From: Larus michahellis
Lineage: Eukaryota > Chordata > Aves > Charadriiformes > Laridae
Direction of reading: 5' to 3'
Length of the DNA stretch: 64,000 nt
NCBI RefSeq assembly: GCF_964199755.1
Contig: NC_133911.1
Span: 957,001 to 1,021,000 of the forward strand
Part shown: positions 1-12,052 of the stretch, piece by piece
Layout of the letters: the number at the start of each line of letters is the position of its first letter
How positions within the stretch are numbered: position 1 is the first letter of the stretch
The notes under the pieces: generated by a model
Database searches by the model: none
The model's input: only the letters and a program-made list of their open reading frames with translations
What the model was told of the DNA's origin: nothing
Position numbers and translations under genes: made by a program

Positions 1-3000
1 GGGTGACGTGCGGCTCCCTCCTGGGAGGGTCCGAGCGGGCGGCTTAGCCAGGCGCTGGGAAAAAAAGGTTTCAGTTGCATTTCAATGTCCATTGAACCCT
101 GAATCCCCGGCGATGGTTTTTCCAGGGGCTCTGCAGACAGACAAAGCCCTGCAAGGGCCACCGAGGCAGAGGCTGGGAAGATGCTGCCTGTCCGGCGGCG
201 GGAGGACGACCTGCCAGCCCCCCAAAATCCCATCCGGGAGAGCTGAGCAGGGCCGGCAATGTTGCTTTTCCTATGACATCTAGTGGTAAAGCCAGGGAAG
301 GAGGAAAATGTCGGCTGGGTTTTCCTGGCTCGAGCGCGGCCGTCTCCTGCTGCGGCATTTTGCCCATTGTGTTGCAGCAGACGGTCCTCAGCGAAGGGGG
401 GAGCAAAACCGAGCTGCACAAAAGCCTCAGCAGCTCAGGGACGTCCAACGGTCCACCCCGAAACGTGCGCTTGCCCCTCTGCCTTGTCGCGGATTGTCGG
501 GGCGAACGACAGGGCCCTGGGCTGGAAATAGAAGTACGCACCAGCACACCTACCGCCCGTCTCACGCCGGTCTGTGTTCCAACATGTCCCCTTGCTGGCT
601 TGCCAGCTGCGCCAAGGCAGTTATAGGACATGTATGTCGGGCCTGGGAGCATTCCCAGTGCAAGTGTCGTGCATGCCCTGCGTCTCGCGGACAAACGTTT
701 GGGGCAGCTGGAGGTGAAGTGACCGTGCACTGCAAAGCATGGCTCTGAGGGCGCTTGCCGGGCGTCTCGCCCCAGCTAAGGTGGCCTCCGAGCTTGCATG
801 GTCCTGGCAGGGGGGTGACGGGCTGGCTGAGGCTGAGTCACAGCCTGGGTTGCTCACTGTTTAACCAAATTGCGTAAAGGTGGCGGCAAGAGCTTCAATA
901 CCTTACCAGACGCTGGAAAATCCACTCTGGAAAGCACACCCTGAGGAGGTTAATCATTAATGTCTCCACTGCAGGGTTTCAGGGCAATTTCTGACTAGTT
1001 ACTACACACCAGACGATCCACGTTGCTGGACCATGAGCTGCCAATAGGTGATGAGCATTGTCCCAGGCCAAAAGGGACCACTGAGCCCAAACCTTCTTTT
1101 GCGCAGCCTGCCTCCTGCAGCAGGTCACCTTCACTCGGCAAACGGGGCATGCAGGAAGGATGCACCTGCAGATGCATCAGGGCGTGAGGACTGCAGGACC
1201 ACACTGACAGTCGGACTTTGAGGACAGAAGAAAGGATGAAGGACGGTGCTCTGGTGGTCCTGCATGGAGGCAGAGCTGCTGTAACCTCCACTGCAGCTCG
1301 CGGGCTGCGTCAAGAAGCTGTGCCAAGTAGTTGTGCCACACCGTGAGCAGCCAGACATGCAGCTGAACGTGGACCATCGGGCTGGAGGTTGATCTTCCAC
1401 GTCTGAAAATTGCTGGAGGAAACCTGCAGGTTGGCAGGGGGGGGCACTGCCTGTCTCCTCTGACATTTATTTCAGTCACACAAGAGATGTTGCAGCAAAA
1501 CTACAGCCAAGGAAAGAACTTGGACACTAAATGAGAAATGTGACTTTAGGCAAATAGTGGTTATTTGACAGCACACCCACATTTTAATGCTGGTAGGAAA
1601 AAAAAATGAGAAAAACCCAGAATAACACGAGCTGCCTTTAAAAATTAAATACATGGAATCCAGAATCAGAAACCAAAATGCGTTAATAATAAATGGGTGA
1701 TTCTTCTGTCTTCTGGGGCTCAGGGTGCTCGGATGCTCTAGTAGAGGTCCTTGGGGTCACGAAGGTGCAATACTCAGACACATCTGATGTTCCTGTAATG
1801 CATTTTACTAGGGGAAAAAAACAAGGGAAAAGGCTGAAAATGGAGAATGAACTACACAAAACCCTGATGGGAGCCACAGGACGGTGAGGAAATTTGCTTG
1901 AAGGAGGAGGACGAGCCTCCTGGATAACGCCCAGCCCACCTTTCCATTCACACTCTTGCTCTGCGTCCTCCTCTGAGGTCCCAGCCCAGCAAATGACAGG
2001 AGCATCTGCCTCCATTGCCTCCATTGGGACAGTCGTTGGTGGCTGCAAGTCACCATGTGAAGGCAAAAGGGCAATACACCGTTTCACACACTCCCCAGCA
2101 TTTGTTTTTCCTTTTTCCTTTAAAAAGGCTTTTTTCCCCCCACTTTTTCTCTGCTCTGTGAGGACACAGGTCTTCCTCTGAATCAAACAAAATAGGCATG
2201 AAATGCTGGTAGCAAAACACTGGCCCATAGCTTGAGCTCCTAGGACTTGCTTTTCATCAACCCTGAGGGATGAGCACGATGGAGTTGGAAACCGAGGGAC
2301 CAAAGAACTGCCAGGACTCATTCTGAGCCTGGGGACAGAGTTGGAGCAGTTGTGGTGGATCCATAGTTTTAGAAAGAGACGTCCTACTCCTGTCAGCCCA
2401 GCCTGCCCCAGGAGACCATCTGGGGCTGGGAAGGGCCAGCTGATCCACGCCTTTCTCCTGATCCATGCCTTTCTCCAGGGAGCTCTTCGATGTGCAGGGA
2501 GGGGAGGAGGCACCCAGCACTGCCCCCAGACTGGCCCATGCTCTCCTCCTGCCTCCTGAGGGACCCTGCTCCGCTGCAGTCAGCTGGTGGCACCAGCAGG
2601 GCCGCCCTAGTGCTAGGCACAGCTCAGGTGTCATCACAGGAGCAGAGTCCAGGTCTCAGTGGACACTGGAGGCTTCCCACTGCTGGTGGTTCGTAGCCAG
2701 CTGGGGGGTTTCCAGGAGCCAAAACTGTGCGAAACCCTCAAGTTCCCAGGGCACCCTGAGCCCGTTCCCCCACGGGCATCCCCAGGGTGCAGGGTTGGAT
2801 CCACGACACGGGGCCAACTGGCACAGCAGAGGCCACAGGGCTGTGCAGTCCACAGCGGGTGCGTGGCCCCAGCCCAGCACCGGGCTCGGGGAAGCGCAGG
2901 GCTGTCCGGCTCCCTCCCGCTTGTCTGGAAGTGCCGCTGATGACCCACCGCTGTTCCCGTCTCCTTGGTGACTGCACATGCCAGCATCCCCAGACAAAAG

Positions 3001-3262
3001 CTCTCCTGGCACATAATGGGAACAGAAGGGAGCACTGGGCAGGGGCATTCAGCCCTTGGGGGCTGCTTCCCGAGCACTCGCCCTAGGGCTCCAGCCCCTG
3101 CTCTTTCCGAGTCAGCCTGGTCCAAAGACCCGCAGTGGATAATCCCCATCCCAAAACCAGATGGGTATTTCAGGTATGTGCCCGAGCGTGTTGCACGCAC
3201 TTCCCCGGGGACCCCTCGCGAGGCTGCACGTGGCCACGTCGCGCTGCGCTGTGGGCTCCTAG
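1..3262. other. No recognisable gene; mostly unique DNA
   Basis: Several open frames exceed 200 codons on the minus strand, but they overlap on both strands and show no domain, signal peptide or credible splice pattern. A tandem duplication of an 18-bp unit (two copies) lies at about 2438-2475. By synteny with other amniotes, EPHB2 would lie to this side, but no Eph exon was seen. Confidence 0.5.
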
Positions 3263-3300
3263 CTTTCTTTCTTGCTTGCTTGCTTGCTTTTTTTTTTTCC
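3263..3300. repeat. (CTTG)n/(CTTT)n microsatellite with T run
   Basis: CTTT repeats pass into four CTTG/CTTGC units and then a run of about eleven T. It abuts the POU-motif cluster. Confidence 0.85.
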
Positions 3301-3304
3301 CTGC

Positions 3305-3528
3305 TTTGCATGTAAATGCAAGATTTAGGGGAGCGGGAGGCTGCCGAGATCAAGCCTGGACTCTTCCATGCCAGTACCGACTGCCCAGCCTGCTGGTGCG
3401 CTGCTCTCGCGCCGCATGCTCTAATGTGCTGTGCTTTGCATGGCGTTTGTGTGGTTTGCATTTGTTGCGTATGCCTCCTACGTGCCCTGCATATTAATTC
3501 ACATGAGCCTCTGACTCACGTCATGTGA
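3305..3528. promoter_or_regulatory. Candidate enhancer: cluster of octamer-like POU motifs and E-box/AP-1 words
   Basis: A perfect dyad TTGCAT-GTAA-ATGCAA lies at 3306-3321. Two more TTTGCAT words lie at 3435-3441 and 3455-3461, and TGCATATTAAT at 3488-3498. TGACTCA (3512-3518) runs into TCACGTCATGTGA (3516-3528). The density of POU half-sites is unusual for this GC-rich neighbourhood. Function is inferred; conservation was not tested. Confidence 0.35.
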
Positions 3529-4089
3529 GGCACATGGCTACATATGTGACACGGATGGGTCTTAGGGCTTGTCTCACAGCCTCTCGTAGGCTGAGGTGGT
3601 GGCTCATCTTCCTGGTGTGTACTGCAAAATGAGGGCTGAAACCCACATACCTCTCCATCAAGGCTGGTAGGACACAGCAGGGTCGGTTCCTCCCTGTGGG
3701 GAAACTGGGGCATTCAGGGGGATCACCTCTGTCCCCAGACACTCCCAGGAGTCAGTAGTGGAAGAAAAAAAAGGTCTGCCTTTCCTTTCCCTTGTGAAAC
3801 GCATAAAACCTCCGTAGAGCAGGGCTGTGTGGGGCTCTCCCAGGCCCGCGTTGTCACGTCTCCAGTGCTGGTTTTAGGGTTTCACCAAGAGCTCGGTCTT
3901 GCATCACAGCAGAGAGGGTCCCCAGCACGGCACCCGGTCTCACCAGTCCGGGACCACGGGGTAGCCTGCATGCACGGGGTGGGGGGCAAACCCGTGTCAT
4001 TGAGTTGCATCTCTCAAGGGGTTAAGGGCGTGCCCTGGAACAGGCAGGAACCCGTCGTGCTCCCACCAGGCTCTCCTGCATCCCCTTCT
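3529..4089. other. No recognisable gene
   Basis: Unique, moderately GC-rich DNA without a repeat or gene signal that I recognise. Confidence 0.5.
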
Positions 4090-4320
4090 GCTGCTGCTCC
4101 ACGCGAGGGCGGAGGCCGGGGGAGACACCGCTCGGCTGCCGGCAGGCGCCAGGCAGCAGGAGGGCGGGAGGCAGCGGGAAGCGGAGCGGAAGAAGCTGAG
4201 CCCGACGTCGAGGCGAGCTGTGCCTGGAGCTGAATGCCGGCCAGGCTCTGCATCCCCGCACATCCCCATGGAAACCTCGGCCCTGCCGCCCCGCCTCGCA
4301 CCCACGCCGGATTGTAGGTC
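4090..4320. promoter_or_regulatory. Small CpG-rich island
   Basis: About 24 CpG dinucleotides fall within roughly 220 bases, clearly denser than in the flanks. No coding exon or TATA element is recognisable on either strand. It could be an unannotated promoter (perhaps of a non-coding transcript), a regulatory element, or simply GC-rich DNA. Confidence 0.4.
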
Positions 4321-6837
4321 ACCCATGGCCGCCCTGGTCCAAGTGGCCTCCCATGGGGGCGAAGTGGCTCTTCATCACCCAGGGCCGTGGGCCAGGGCTG
4401 CAAGAGCTGCGAAGGGATGAGGGATTGAGCCCTTCCCACCCCCCTGCCCTCACGCACCCCATACCACACGGTTAGGGATGCCCGAGCATCCTCTCCACCC
4501 GGCAGCATTCCTGCCTCCTCGGTCCAGCCCCAGGGCTGCGTGGGGTGCCCCACCACGGGGTGCTGCCGCAGCAGGGTCACACCACCCCACAACCCGGCCC
4601 TGCTGGTCCTTCCCCTCCTGCGCTCCCTTCCCAGCACGAGTCCCCTGAATGCTCCATTTGAAGCTAATTCCGGCTGAAATCTGGTTTGCTTTCCAACGTT
4701 GCTGCTTTAAATTGGAGAGATTGACCTTGTAGCAGGAGGTGACATGCAGATGCACATCAGCAGCCCGTCAGAGCGGGCGGCGGGGGCTGGGGGGGTTGCG
4801 GAGCCGCCTCGGGGACAGGCCAACTATTTTATGAGTAATTTAATATCTGGAACACAGACTTTTCATTCCCAGAGATCTGCTGGGGAAAGAAAGAGCCTTT
4901 CTGCAGCCCCGCAAAGGCTGTTCCTCATAAGGAGGCAGAGCAGAAAAAAAACAGGGCTGGGACTTAACCCCTTGGTGGCCAGCCCAGCGCAGAGCCTCCG
5001 CAGCTCCCAGTCCCTGCAGAGGGGCCAGGAAAAGCAGGAATTCCCTGTGCAGCTCAAAGTGGGAGACAAGCCAGTCTGTGTTGCTCCAGGCAAAAGAAGT
5101 GATTGCTCCTTTCCATTCAAATTCAAATCCAAGCCTGCATGAGGATGGGGGAAACAAAGTTATCAGAAGCCCTGAGGTTAGATTTGGGATAGGAGGTGGT
5201 GTCTGAACTCCCTGCCGTGGCTCAGACTGGTTGCTGCTGTGTCAGACTCCACGTGAGTTCCCACTGAGGTTGCCACCAGTCCCATCCTCCAGCGGAGCCA
5301 GTACACCCAGGGGATCCATGCAGGGAGCTCCTGCCCTGGCCAACAGTGAAGCGATGCAGGTGGCCTCAGTCCCCACCTAATCCGAGCTGGTTCTGCAGCG
5401 TCCCGTTGGTGTCTGTAGCCCTCACAGCAAGCACAGTCCCGTGCGCTGCCCCAGGAACACCTCCACCAGGAGCGTACCAGCATCGTGGCGCAGCACTGAA
5501 CCCATGGAGGGCTTTCCATATGCCTCCTGCTTCATCTTAGAGTTTGGGGAAGGGGAGGGAAGGAAGAACACACACAAAAAAATGCAACATCTCACTATGC
5601 AGCCCTGCCCAAGGGCAGAGAAGAAGGTGGAGAGGAGCCGCCAGCTTGGCAGCAGCAGCTGACCCTTGGTGATGGGGGGCTGAAGGGAAAGAAATGCTCG
5701 TGGGCTGTTCAGGAGGGAGCTGCTGGCAGGGGAAAAGCACCCCTGTGTCCAGGAGGAACATCACGAGCTACGTGGGAGAATGACTGTTAGGCAGGGCTTG
5801 CATGGGAGGCGGCACTGCGTGGCCTCCAGAAGACCCTGCTGCGCAGCGTGACCATGGCTGTATGATGCTGCCAGCAAGGACCGAGCTCAGCCAAGGATGG
5901 TTTAGGAAGGTCTCTTCCTTGGGTAGCGGGTACTGGGGACTGACCAGGCTCAGCACAAACGGGTCAACGCCTTTGCAAGTGTCTGCTAGGGATGTTAGAC
6001 CAGACTGCGGGACCAACATCCCGTCAACATCAATCTTACTGACAAACAGCATGGCCACGCTTTGATGTCTCCAGTTCAGCTTCACTTTCCGTGAATATTG
6101 ATAGGCACCTAGCATGCTCCACCACGTCAGATCTTGCCAGAGTCCCACTTACGGCTAGACTGGAGCTTTGGCGCAGAGAAAACCCCCAAAACCCCAGCTA
6201 GGTGATGCAGGGGAAGCCTCCACGTGATATGCTTGCTGGTCCCTGTTGCCTTGAAATAGGAAAAATTTATTTTAAAATCCCGACAGCTCTCTACCAGGGC
6301 CTTTGCACATCAGTGCCTTTGCTCCAATTGAGCTTTGGATCAAACCAGTGCCTGGTTGCAGGGAGCCCCCGCAAGGTGACCTGAACACTTGCTGCTTTTT
6401 GGTGTCACTGAACAACTCCATGTGACAGGGCAGGGTGACTGAGTGACATGGCCATGCTCCAGGTTTGCTCTCTGTGTCTGTGCGACCTCCAGCATGGAGA
6501 GACAAAAGCTCTCAGTGGTCACACCGAGACCACAGCTGCTTAGCTGCAGCTTGGCACAACACTTACAGCCCTAAAACTCCTGATCTGAAGTCACCTGGAA
6601 ACGCCACCCGCCTCAACTTCTACCAAAGCATCTGCTGAGCATCTGGTGGCCTCTGTCTGGGCACATCCCAGACGTTGGTGGAGGCCAGATTCCACGGGCG
6701 AGGGTCACAGCACCACCTGGTGAAGGTCTACGGCTTAGCTCTGGCTTGACCCCGATGAGGCGCTGCTGCTCCGGTGTCACCTGTGGCGCCATTAAAAGAA
6801 AAAAAGAAAAATGAAAAGGAAGAGAAGAAGAGCAGAA
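4321..6837. other. No recognisable gene
   Basis: I see nothing I can name here. The stretch at 4800-5130 is relatively AT-rich (TATTTTATGAGTAATTTAAT at 4826-4845) and might be a regulatory island. No open frame has a family match that I recognise. Confidence 0.5.
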
Positions 6838-7930
6838 CACACGTGTCAGGGCAGATCTGCAGAGAGCACGCACGGAGCAGAGCGAGCGCGCACAGAGCGG
6901 GGCGAGCGTGCAGTGTGAGTGCACGCAGAGCAGCGGGTGTACACGTGGAGCAGGGTGAGCGTGTGTGTGTGCCCAACGCAAGCGTGCACTGAGCAATGCG
7001 GGTGTGCACAGAGCACAGTGAGTGTGCGCGGGTCATAGTGTGAGCATGCACAGAGCCGTGATGGTGTGTACAGAGTGCAGTGAGTGTGCGTGGGTCACAG
7101 TGTGAGTGTGCACAGAGCCGTGAGGATGTGCGCAGAGGAGGATGCGCATGCATAGTGTGAGCGTGCACAGAGCCGTGACGGTGTGCGCAGAGCGCAGTGA
7201 GTGTGCGCGGGTCACCGTGTGAGCGTGCACAGAGCAGTGAGGGTGTGTGGCAGAGCAGGGTGAGTGTGCAGGCATGCACAGTGTGTGTGTGCACAGAGCA
7301 CAGTGAGCGTGTGTGTGTGACCAATGCAAGTGTGCACTGAGCAATGCGGGTGTGCACAGAGCGCAGTGAGTGTGCGTGGGTCACAGTGTGAGCATGCACT
7401 GAGCAATGCGGGTGTGCACAGAGCGCAGCGAGTGTGCATGGGTCACAGCATGAGCATGCACAGAGCAGTGACGGTGTGCACAAAACGCAGCGAGTGTGCG
7501 TGGGTCACAGCATAAGTGTGCACAGAGCAGTGAGGATGAGCACAGAGCGTAGTGAGTGTGCGTGAGTCACAGTGTGAGCGTGCACAGAGCAGTGAGGATG
7601 TGCAGAGAGCGCAGTAAGTGTGCGTGCGTCACAGTGTGAGCATGCATTGAGCAATGTGGGTGTGCACAGAGCGCAGTGAGTGTGCGCGGGTCACAGTGTG
7701 AGTGTGCACAGAGCAGTGACGGTGTGCGCAGAGTGCAGTGAGTGTGCGTGGGTCACAGCATGAGTGTGCGCAGAGCCATGAGGATGTGGCGCAGGGCAGG
7801 GTGAGTGTGCGCGGGTGACAGTGTGAGCGTGCGCAGAGCAGGATGCGCGTGCACAGCGTGAGCGTGCGCAGGCTGGTGTGAGTGAGCACAAGGAGAGCGC
7901 ACGCAGGGCAGAGCGAGCACGCACAAAGCA
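6838..7930. repeat. GT-rich minisatellite, 62-bp period, about 11 clear units plus degenerate edges
   Basis: The word GCGTGGGTCACAG or a close variant recurs near 7031, 7090, 7208, 7377, 7438, 7500, 7562, 7624, 7687, 7748 and 7808, mostly 61-63 bp apart. Each unit also carries GTGCACAGAGCAGTGA. Alternating purine-pyrimidine runs (GTGTGTGTG, GCGCGTGCAC) are frequent. Because 62 is not a multiple of three, the long minus-strand frame across it is not evidence of coding. Confidence 0.9.
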
Positions 7931-9120
7931 CTGGGACAGCTCTGTCAGGTCCCAGGTGAGAACAAAACCTGCAAATCCGTTTCATAGGTGCGCACGTGGC
8001 CGGGCTAAAGTTTGGTGGGTGACAGGTGCTCACGGGTAAGATGTAAAGAATTAATTCAAGAGGCAAATTGGTCCTTTCCCCGAGAGACAGTGAATGTGGA
8101 GCTTGCCCTGTCCGGTGTCCTCACCACCAGGCTGCACCTGATCCTGCAACAGGTTTCTCTCCAAGTCTCCTGTTAATGATTGTGTTGTTCCAGGATCGCT
8201 TTGTTTTGCCCGGAATAATGAATTCCGCAGCACTGTGCCGGGCAGGGGAGGTTTGAGAGCAGGGCTGTAGCCTCCCGTCTTCCCCGGGTTACACCAAGCA
8301 GGCGGCGTGTGACGGGCAGCGCAGCACTTACCTACCCAGATCGCTTTTAATCTGTCTTGCTGCGGCCCTGAGACTGCTAGAGGATCTTGCAGAGGTTTTC
8401 TTCCCAGGGCAGCAATCCAGGCTCCTGCCGTGGATGGTCCCGTGGGAGGAGGCACCCAGGTTTCGGCTCCAGCCCCAATGGGCACTGAAATAACTTGAGA
8501 GGAGGGGGTCCTCTCCAGCTGCCCTGGCGTGGTGCCTCTCTCTTTGGGGCTTTAGGGCTTCCTGCAGGCTCAGAAACCCACCACCCACACTGAGCAGCCC
8601 TGGAAGAACCGAAGGGTGATGTTGCACGGACCACCACCTGTCCCAGCCGCTCGCGGCCCCCTGGCCCCCTTTTCTCCTCCATTTTGGTTACCTGAGGGGT
8701 GTCCTGCTCCACGGGCCGCACAGTGGCAGCTTCGGGGGAGCAGACAGCTGCTGTCCCATGGAGCTAATGCCTGAGGTGGCATTGCCGGGTTCCGGCTGAG
8801 ACCCACGGGAGGTCGCAATGCCCTGTGCACCTCTGTCTTCTGGCTGCATACGCATGGCGAGCTGCACTCTGGAGACTGTTGGTACCTACACTGCCCTCTG
8901 ACTCTCTCCAGGCACAGCCAAGACCCTAGAAACCCTTTGCCTTGTGCTGGTGTTAGGTCAGACATTAGTTTTAAAAATAAAAACAGCTCCACTCCAAAAG
9001 AGGTCCTTGACAGAGACCTTTTCAAAAGTTTGAAATGATGGTATCAGTTCCTTAGAAAGGCAGAAAGCTTCAACTTGCTGTTCACCAGCGCACCGGATCC
9101 CATCCTGCAAAGCTTCCTCC
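7931..9120. other. No recognisable gene
   Basis: Unique DNA between the minisatellite and an old CR1 fragment. I see no repeat or gene signal. Confidence 0.45.
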
Positions 9121-9124
9121 TGCC

Positions 9125-9325
9125 CCCCGCCTGTCCTATTGCATGGGGTTATCCCCTGCCAGAGGACGGACTTTGCATTTGTCTCTGCTAAATGTCAGTT
9201 GGTTCCTGCCAGCTCATTTCTCCAGCCCATCAAGGTCCTTCGAATGGCAGCCCTGTCCTCCGCTGTATTGACTGCACCTCCGTTTGTGTCTCCTGCAGTC
9301 CTGCTGAGGGTTCAGGGGATTTAGC
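9125..9325 (-). mobile_element. Old, diverged CR1 LINE fragment (RT region)
   Basis: The plus strand reads like the complement of the CR1 segment just downstream of the reverse-transcriptase active site: GGACTTTGCATTTGTCT, then CTCATTTCTCCAGCCCATCAAGGTCC, then CTGCTGAGGGT, in CR1 order. It is highly diverged with both ends lost. The identification rests on remembered CR1 consensus and on similarity to the younger copy at 24120-24290. Confidence 0.65.
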
Positions 9326-10843
9326 CGATGTATGCTGCCTGGCCTCTGTTTTGGGGGTCAAATACCTACTTTTTTCCTCCACCTGCCCTGATGACCAGAT
9401 TTTATTTGGGACGCTGCATCGCCAGCTGCGAAATGGCACGAGTGTTGCAGCTGCATTTTAAAAGCAGCTCGGTGCTCCCGCGCAGGGAGACCAACGCCCG
9501 GCATTTCTGCCCTGACTTTCTGACGGTAGGTAGAGAGGGCTGGGGACGTGGGGTGGCTGCGCTCCTGGGGACAAGAGCCACAGGTTTTGCTGGGTGAAGG
9601 ACCAAGCAGCGAGGTGGCAAGGACAAAGCGTTAACGCAGGGCTGCAGGAGGCGGCACTAATCCTGCCGGGTGCCTCCTCCCCGACCTTACGGGCCTCACG
9701 CTTCTGCCCAGCAAGCTTTGCCATCCCGGCCTGCGGGACGAGGATGCTCCCTCGGCGAGGCGAGGGCTGATCCAGTCTCCAGTGCCACCTGCCGGCAAAT
9801 CATCCCGGACAGACGCTGGAGCCTCCGAACTGGCCGCACCAGTGCCAGTCCCTGTCCTGCGCTGGGGCAGGGAGACCTGTGCAGCCCAGAGCTGTGGGGC
9901 CCTGGACCCATAAGGAGGTCCCGAGAGCTCGGTAACGAGGTTTCATAAAAGCCAGCCCATATCCTCCTCCCCCGCCTCCAACCCTTTATCATCATTCCCT
10001 TCAGCCGGCCCTTTTCAAATCCCAGATCCCCACGAAAACTCTCCTACGTCCTGCCCACCCCGTGTACACCCCCACGGCTTCACACCCCACAGCTCTTGGT
10101 ACCACCTGCCATGGCTGGGCTGGTGGCTGTAGGCAAACCTCCACCCAGGTACAATGCTGGATTGTCACCTGCCCCAGGGACAGGGGTGTCCTTGGGGTCC
10201 TCAGCTCTTACTCATCTGGAGGTCCTTGGATCTCCAAGGGGGCTTGGGCTGTGCTGTAGGACTTGCACATGTTGGTCCCCTGCTGGGTTTATGGGGCTGC
10301 TCTGGACACTGCCCGCCGGCACCAGGGGATAGCCATGTGCCCCACACCTCTGCCATCGTGGCATCGAGCTCTGGCTTCCCCACACACACCTGGCTCATCT
10401 TCTCACAAGCTTCGACAAGCCTCTGTGGATATTGGTGTCACCACCACCCCAAAAAAAAAAGTCTAAGAGAGGTTGGCGTCCCCAACTCCTACCAGCCCCA
10501 GGGCTCTCCAGTACAGCACCATATCCAACATCTCCCCATCGCCCACTAGTACCCAGTGGCCCGCATTTTCTTACTATGTCGTGTGTCCCCCCCTCCAGCT
10601 AAAGTCCAGGATTCCTCTCCATGTTCTCCTAACCCTGGGATGGGACTTTCTCTGTGTGGCTCTGGAAGGAGATACTCAGCGTGGGCTGCAGTAGGAACTG
10701 CATGAATTGCCTGGTTCTGCTCTGTAGCAATGAGATACTGCACCCAGAGGTGTGGGAGGCCATGCCCTGCGTATCTGAGCATTGTTTGAGGGGGAAGAGG
10801 CAAATCCTAGGCAGGAAGGAACCAGCAGCACAAGGAGCTGTCA
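9326..10843. other. C1QB 3' flank, no recognisable gene
   Basis: Moderately GC-rich unique DNA lies downstream of the C1QB cleavage region. An A run occurs at 10450-10459. No open frame here looks coding. Confidence 0.45.
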
Positions 10844-10849
10844 TTTAAT
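10844..10849 (-). terminator. C1QB: C1QB poly(A) signal ATTAAA
   Basis: ATTAAA, the commonest variant poly(A) hexamer, reads on the minus strand about 130 bases past the C1QB stop. It would give a shorter 3' UTR than those of the two sister genes. Confidence 0.5.
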
Positions 10850-10979
10850 GTGCAAGATGATTGGCAGAAATGGGCTTAGGGCACCAAACCTGGAGCAAAG
10901 AGTCGTTTCCAGGGGTCCTCAGCCCTGCAGGGTCCAGCTAGCAGCAGGGGAAGGGCTGCAGAGAGACACCATCAGTGGA

Positions 10980-12052
10980 CTAAGCATCGGGAAAGACCAG
11001 GAAGCCGGAGAAGATGCTGTCGGACCCTTCAATCCCCACTAGAGAGTTCTTCTCTGTTGGCTCCAGCCAGACGGATTCATTCGCTGCCACCTTGAGGACC
11101 ACGCCACCCGTGGTGACCTGGTAGCTGCTGTGCACATAGTCACAGAAGGTCACCACCTTCTCACCCCTGCTGCCACCCCGGCCCTTTTTCACACTGAGGC
11201 ACAGGTTGCTCCTGGAGGTGACGTGGTAGGTGAAGTAGTAGATGCCTGGGACTTGGCAGATGAAGCGGCCATACCGGTTCTCGTAGTGACCCTTCACATT
11301 GGTGATGATGCGATCAAAGCGGATGGGCTGCTCCCGGCGTGGGTAGGAGCTGATGGTCCTGGCAGCAGAGAAGGCGGACTTGAGGGTGGCCTTGTAGTCA
11401 CCAGAGTCCCCCTGAGCGCCGGGGGGTCCCATGGGACCTGGTAAACCCTTTGAGCCTGGGGGGCCCCTAGGGCCAATCTTCCCAGGGTACCCCATCTCTC
11501 CTGGGTCTCCCTTCTCCCCCATGTCTCCTTCATGCTCCACCTGGCCAGGGGGACCTAGAAAGCAGGATGAAGAGTCATTGTGGTCACAGTCGAGCACCAC
11601 AGATCTGCAGAGGGGGCACTGGGAAGGAAACCACCGATACCTGTGCTGGGGTACGGGTCAATGGAGGCCCCTGCCCACCCTTTGCTCTCATGCACCCTCC
11701 CTCCCCAGGTTCCTTTGGGTGCTCTGGTCTGTCCAGCCCCTTCTGTCTCCAAGCATCACCCCCACCTGATAACACCCCAAAGGGACTGGTGGAAAATGGA
11801 TGGCTTTCCCAGGACTGCGTGCCTGGCACTGCCTTTTCCTGCTGTTGGTATTCACAAAACAACACTTTCCCCACCTGCAGCCTCCTCCTTACCTCGGTCG
11901 CCCTTTAGGCCATTCTTCCCATCTCTGCCATTGCTGCCAGGCTGTCCTGGTGACCCTGGGATGCCTGGGATGGTGCCATAGGTCTTGCAGAGTGTGCCGC
12001 TTGCAAGCTGCCCTCCAGCCAGGAAGATCAGCATCACCCACACGGTCTGCAT
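10980..12052 (-). CDS. C1QB: Complement C1q subcomponent B chain (two coding exons)
   Basis: Coding exons are 12052-11893 and 11554-10980 with a phase-1 intron (donor CCGAG/GTAAGG, acceptor TTTCTAG/GTCC). The product is 244 residues (human about 253). Residues 1-19 are a signal peptide. Cys22 should pair with chain A. Gly-X-Y runs 30-107 with one non-glycine triplet, EHE at 60-62. The gC1q head spans about 108-244: [16 protein letters not shown], cysteines 153, 172 and 191, [14 protein letters not shown], and [26 protein letters not shown] and KVVTFCDY identify chain B. Asp192, Tyr193 and Gln199 match the human B-chain residues reported to bind calcium in the head. Lys79 matches LysB61, important for C1r/C1s binding in human C1q. 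Asn212-Glu-Ser is a sequon with no human counterpart at this place. The start ATG follows a splice acceptor (CTCCAG/CAG) almost directly. It is last in transcription order. Confidence 0.96.

Noticed and set aside
739-864. Plus-strand ATG reading MALRALAG, faintly like an Eph receptor start
   Set aside because: Wrong strand for the expected EPHB2 orientation, no hydrophobic signal peptide follows, and the frame ends quickly.
1683-3461. Two minus-strand frames of about 275 codons
   Set aside because: Low-complexity Pro/Ser/Gly/Arg content typical of GC-rich non-coding DNA; no recognisable family.
4014-4637. 207-codon minus-strand frame over the CpG island
   Set aside because: GC-driven composition, with competing frames on both strands and no domain.
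6728-7483. 251-codon minus-strand open frame with Cys/His-rich repeats
   Set aside because: It is the minisatellite read in one frame. The 62-bp period shifts frame each unit and the same words recur in different frames, so it is not a protein.
6838-7930. Possible CRISPR-like array
   Set aside because: There are no distinct spacers; whole 62-bp units repeat, and the genome is vertebrate.
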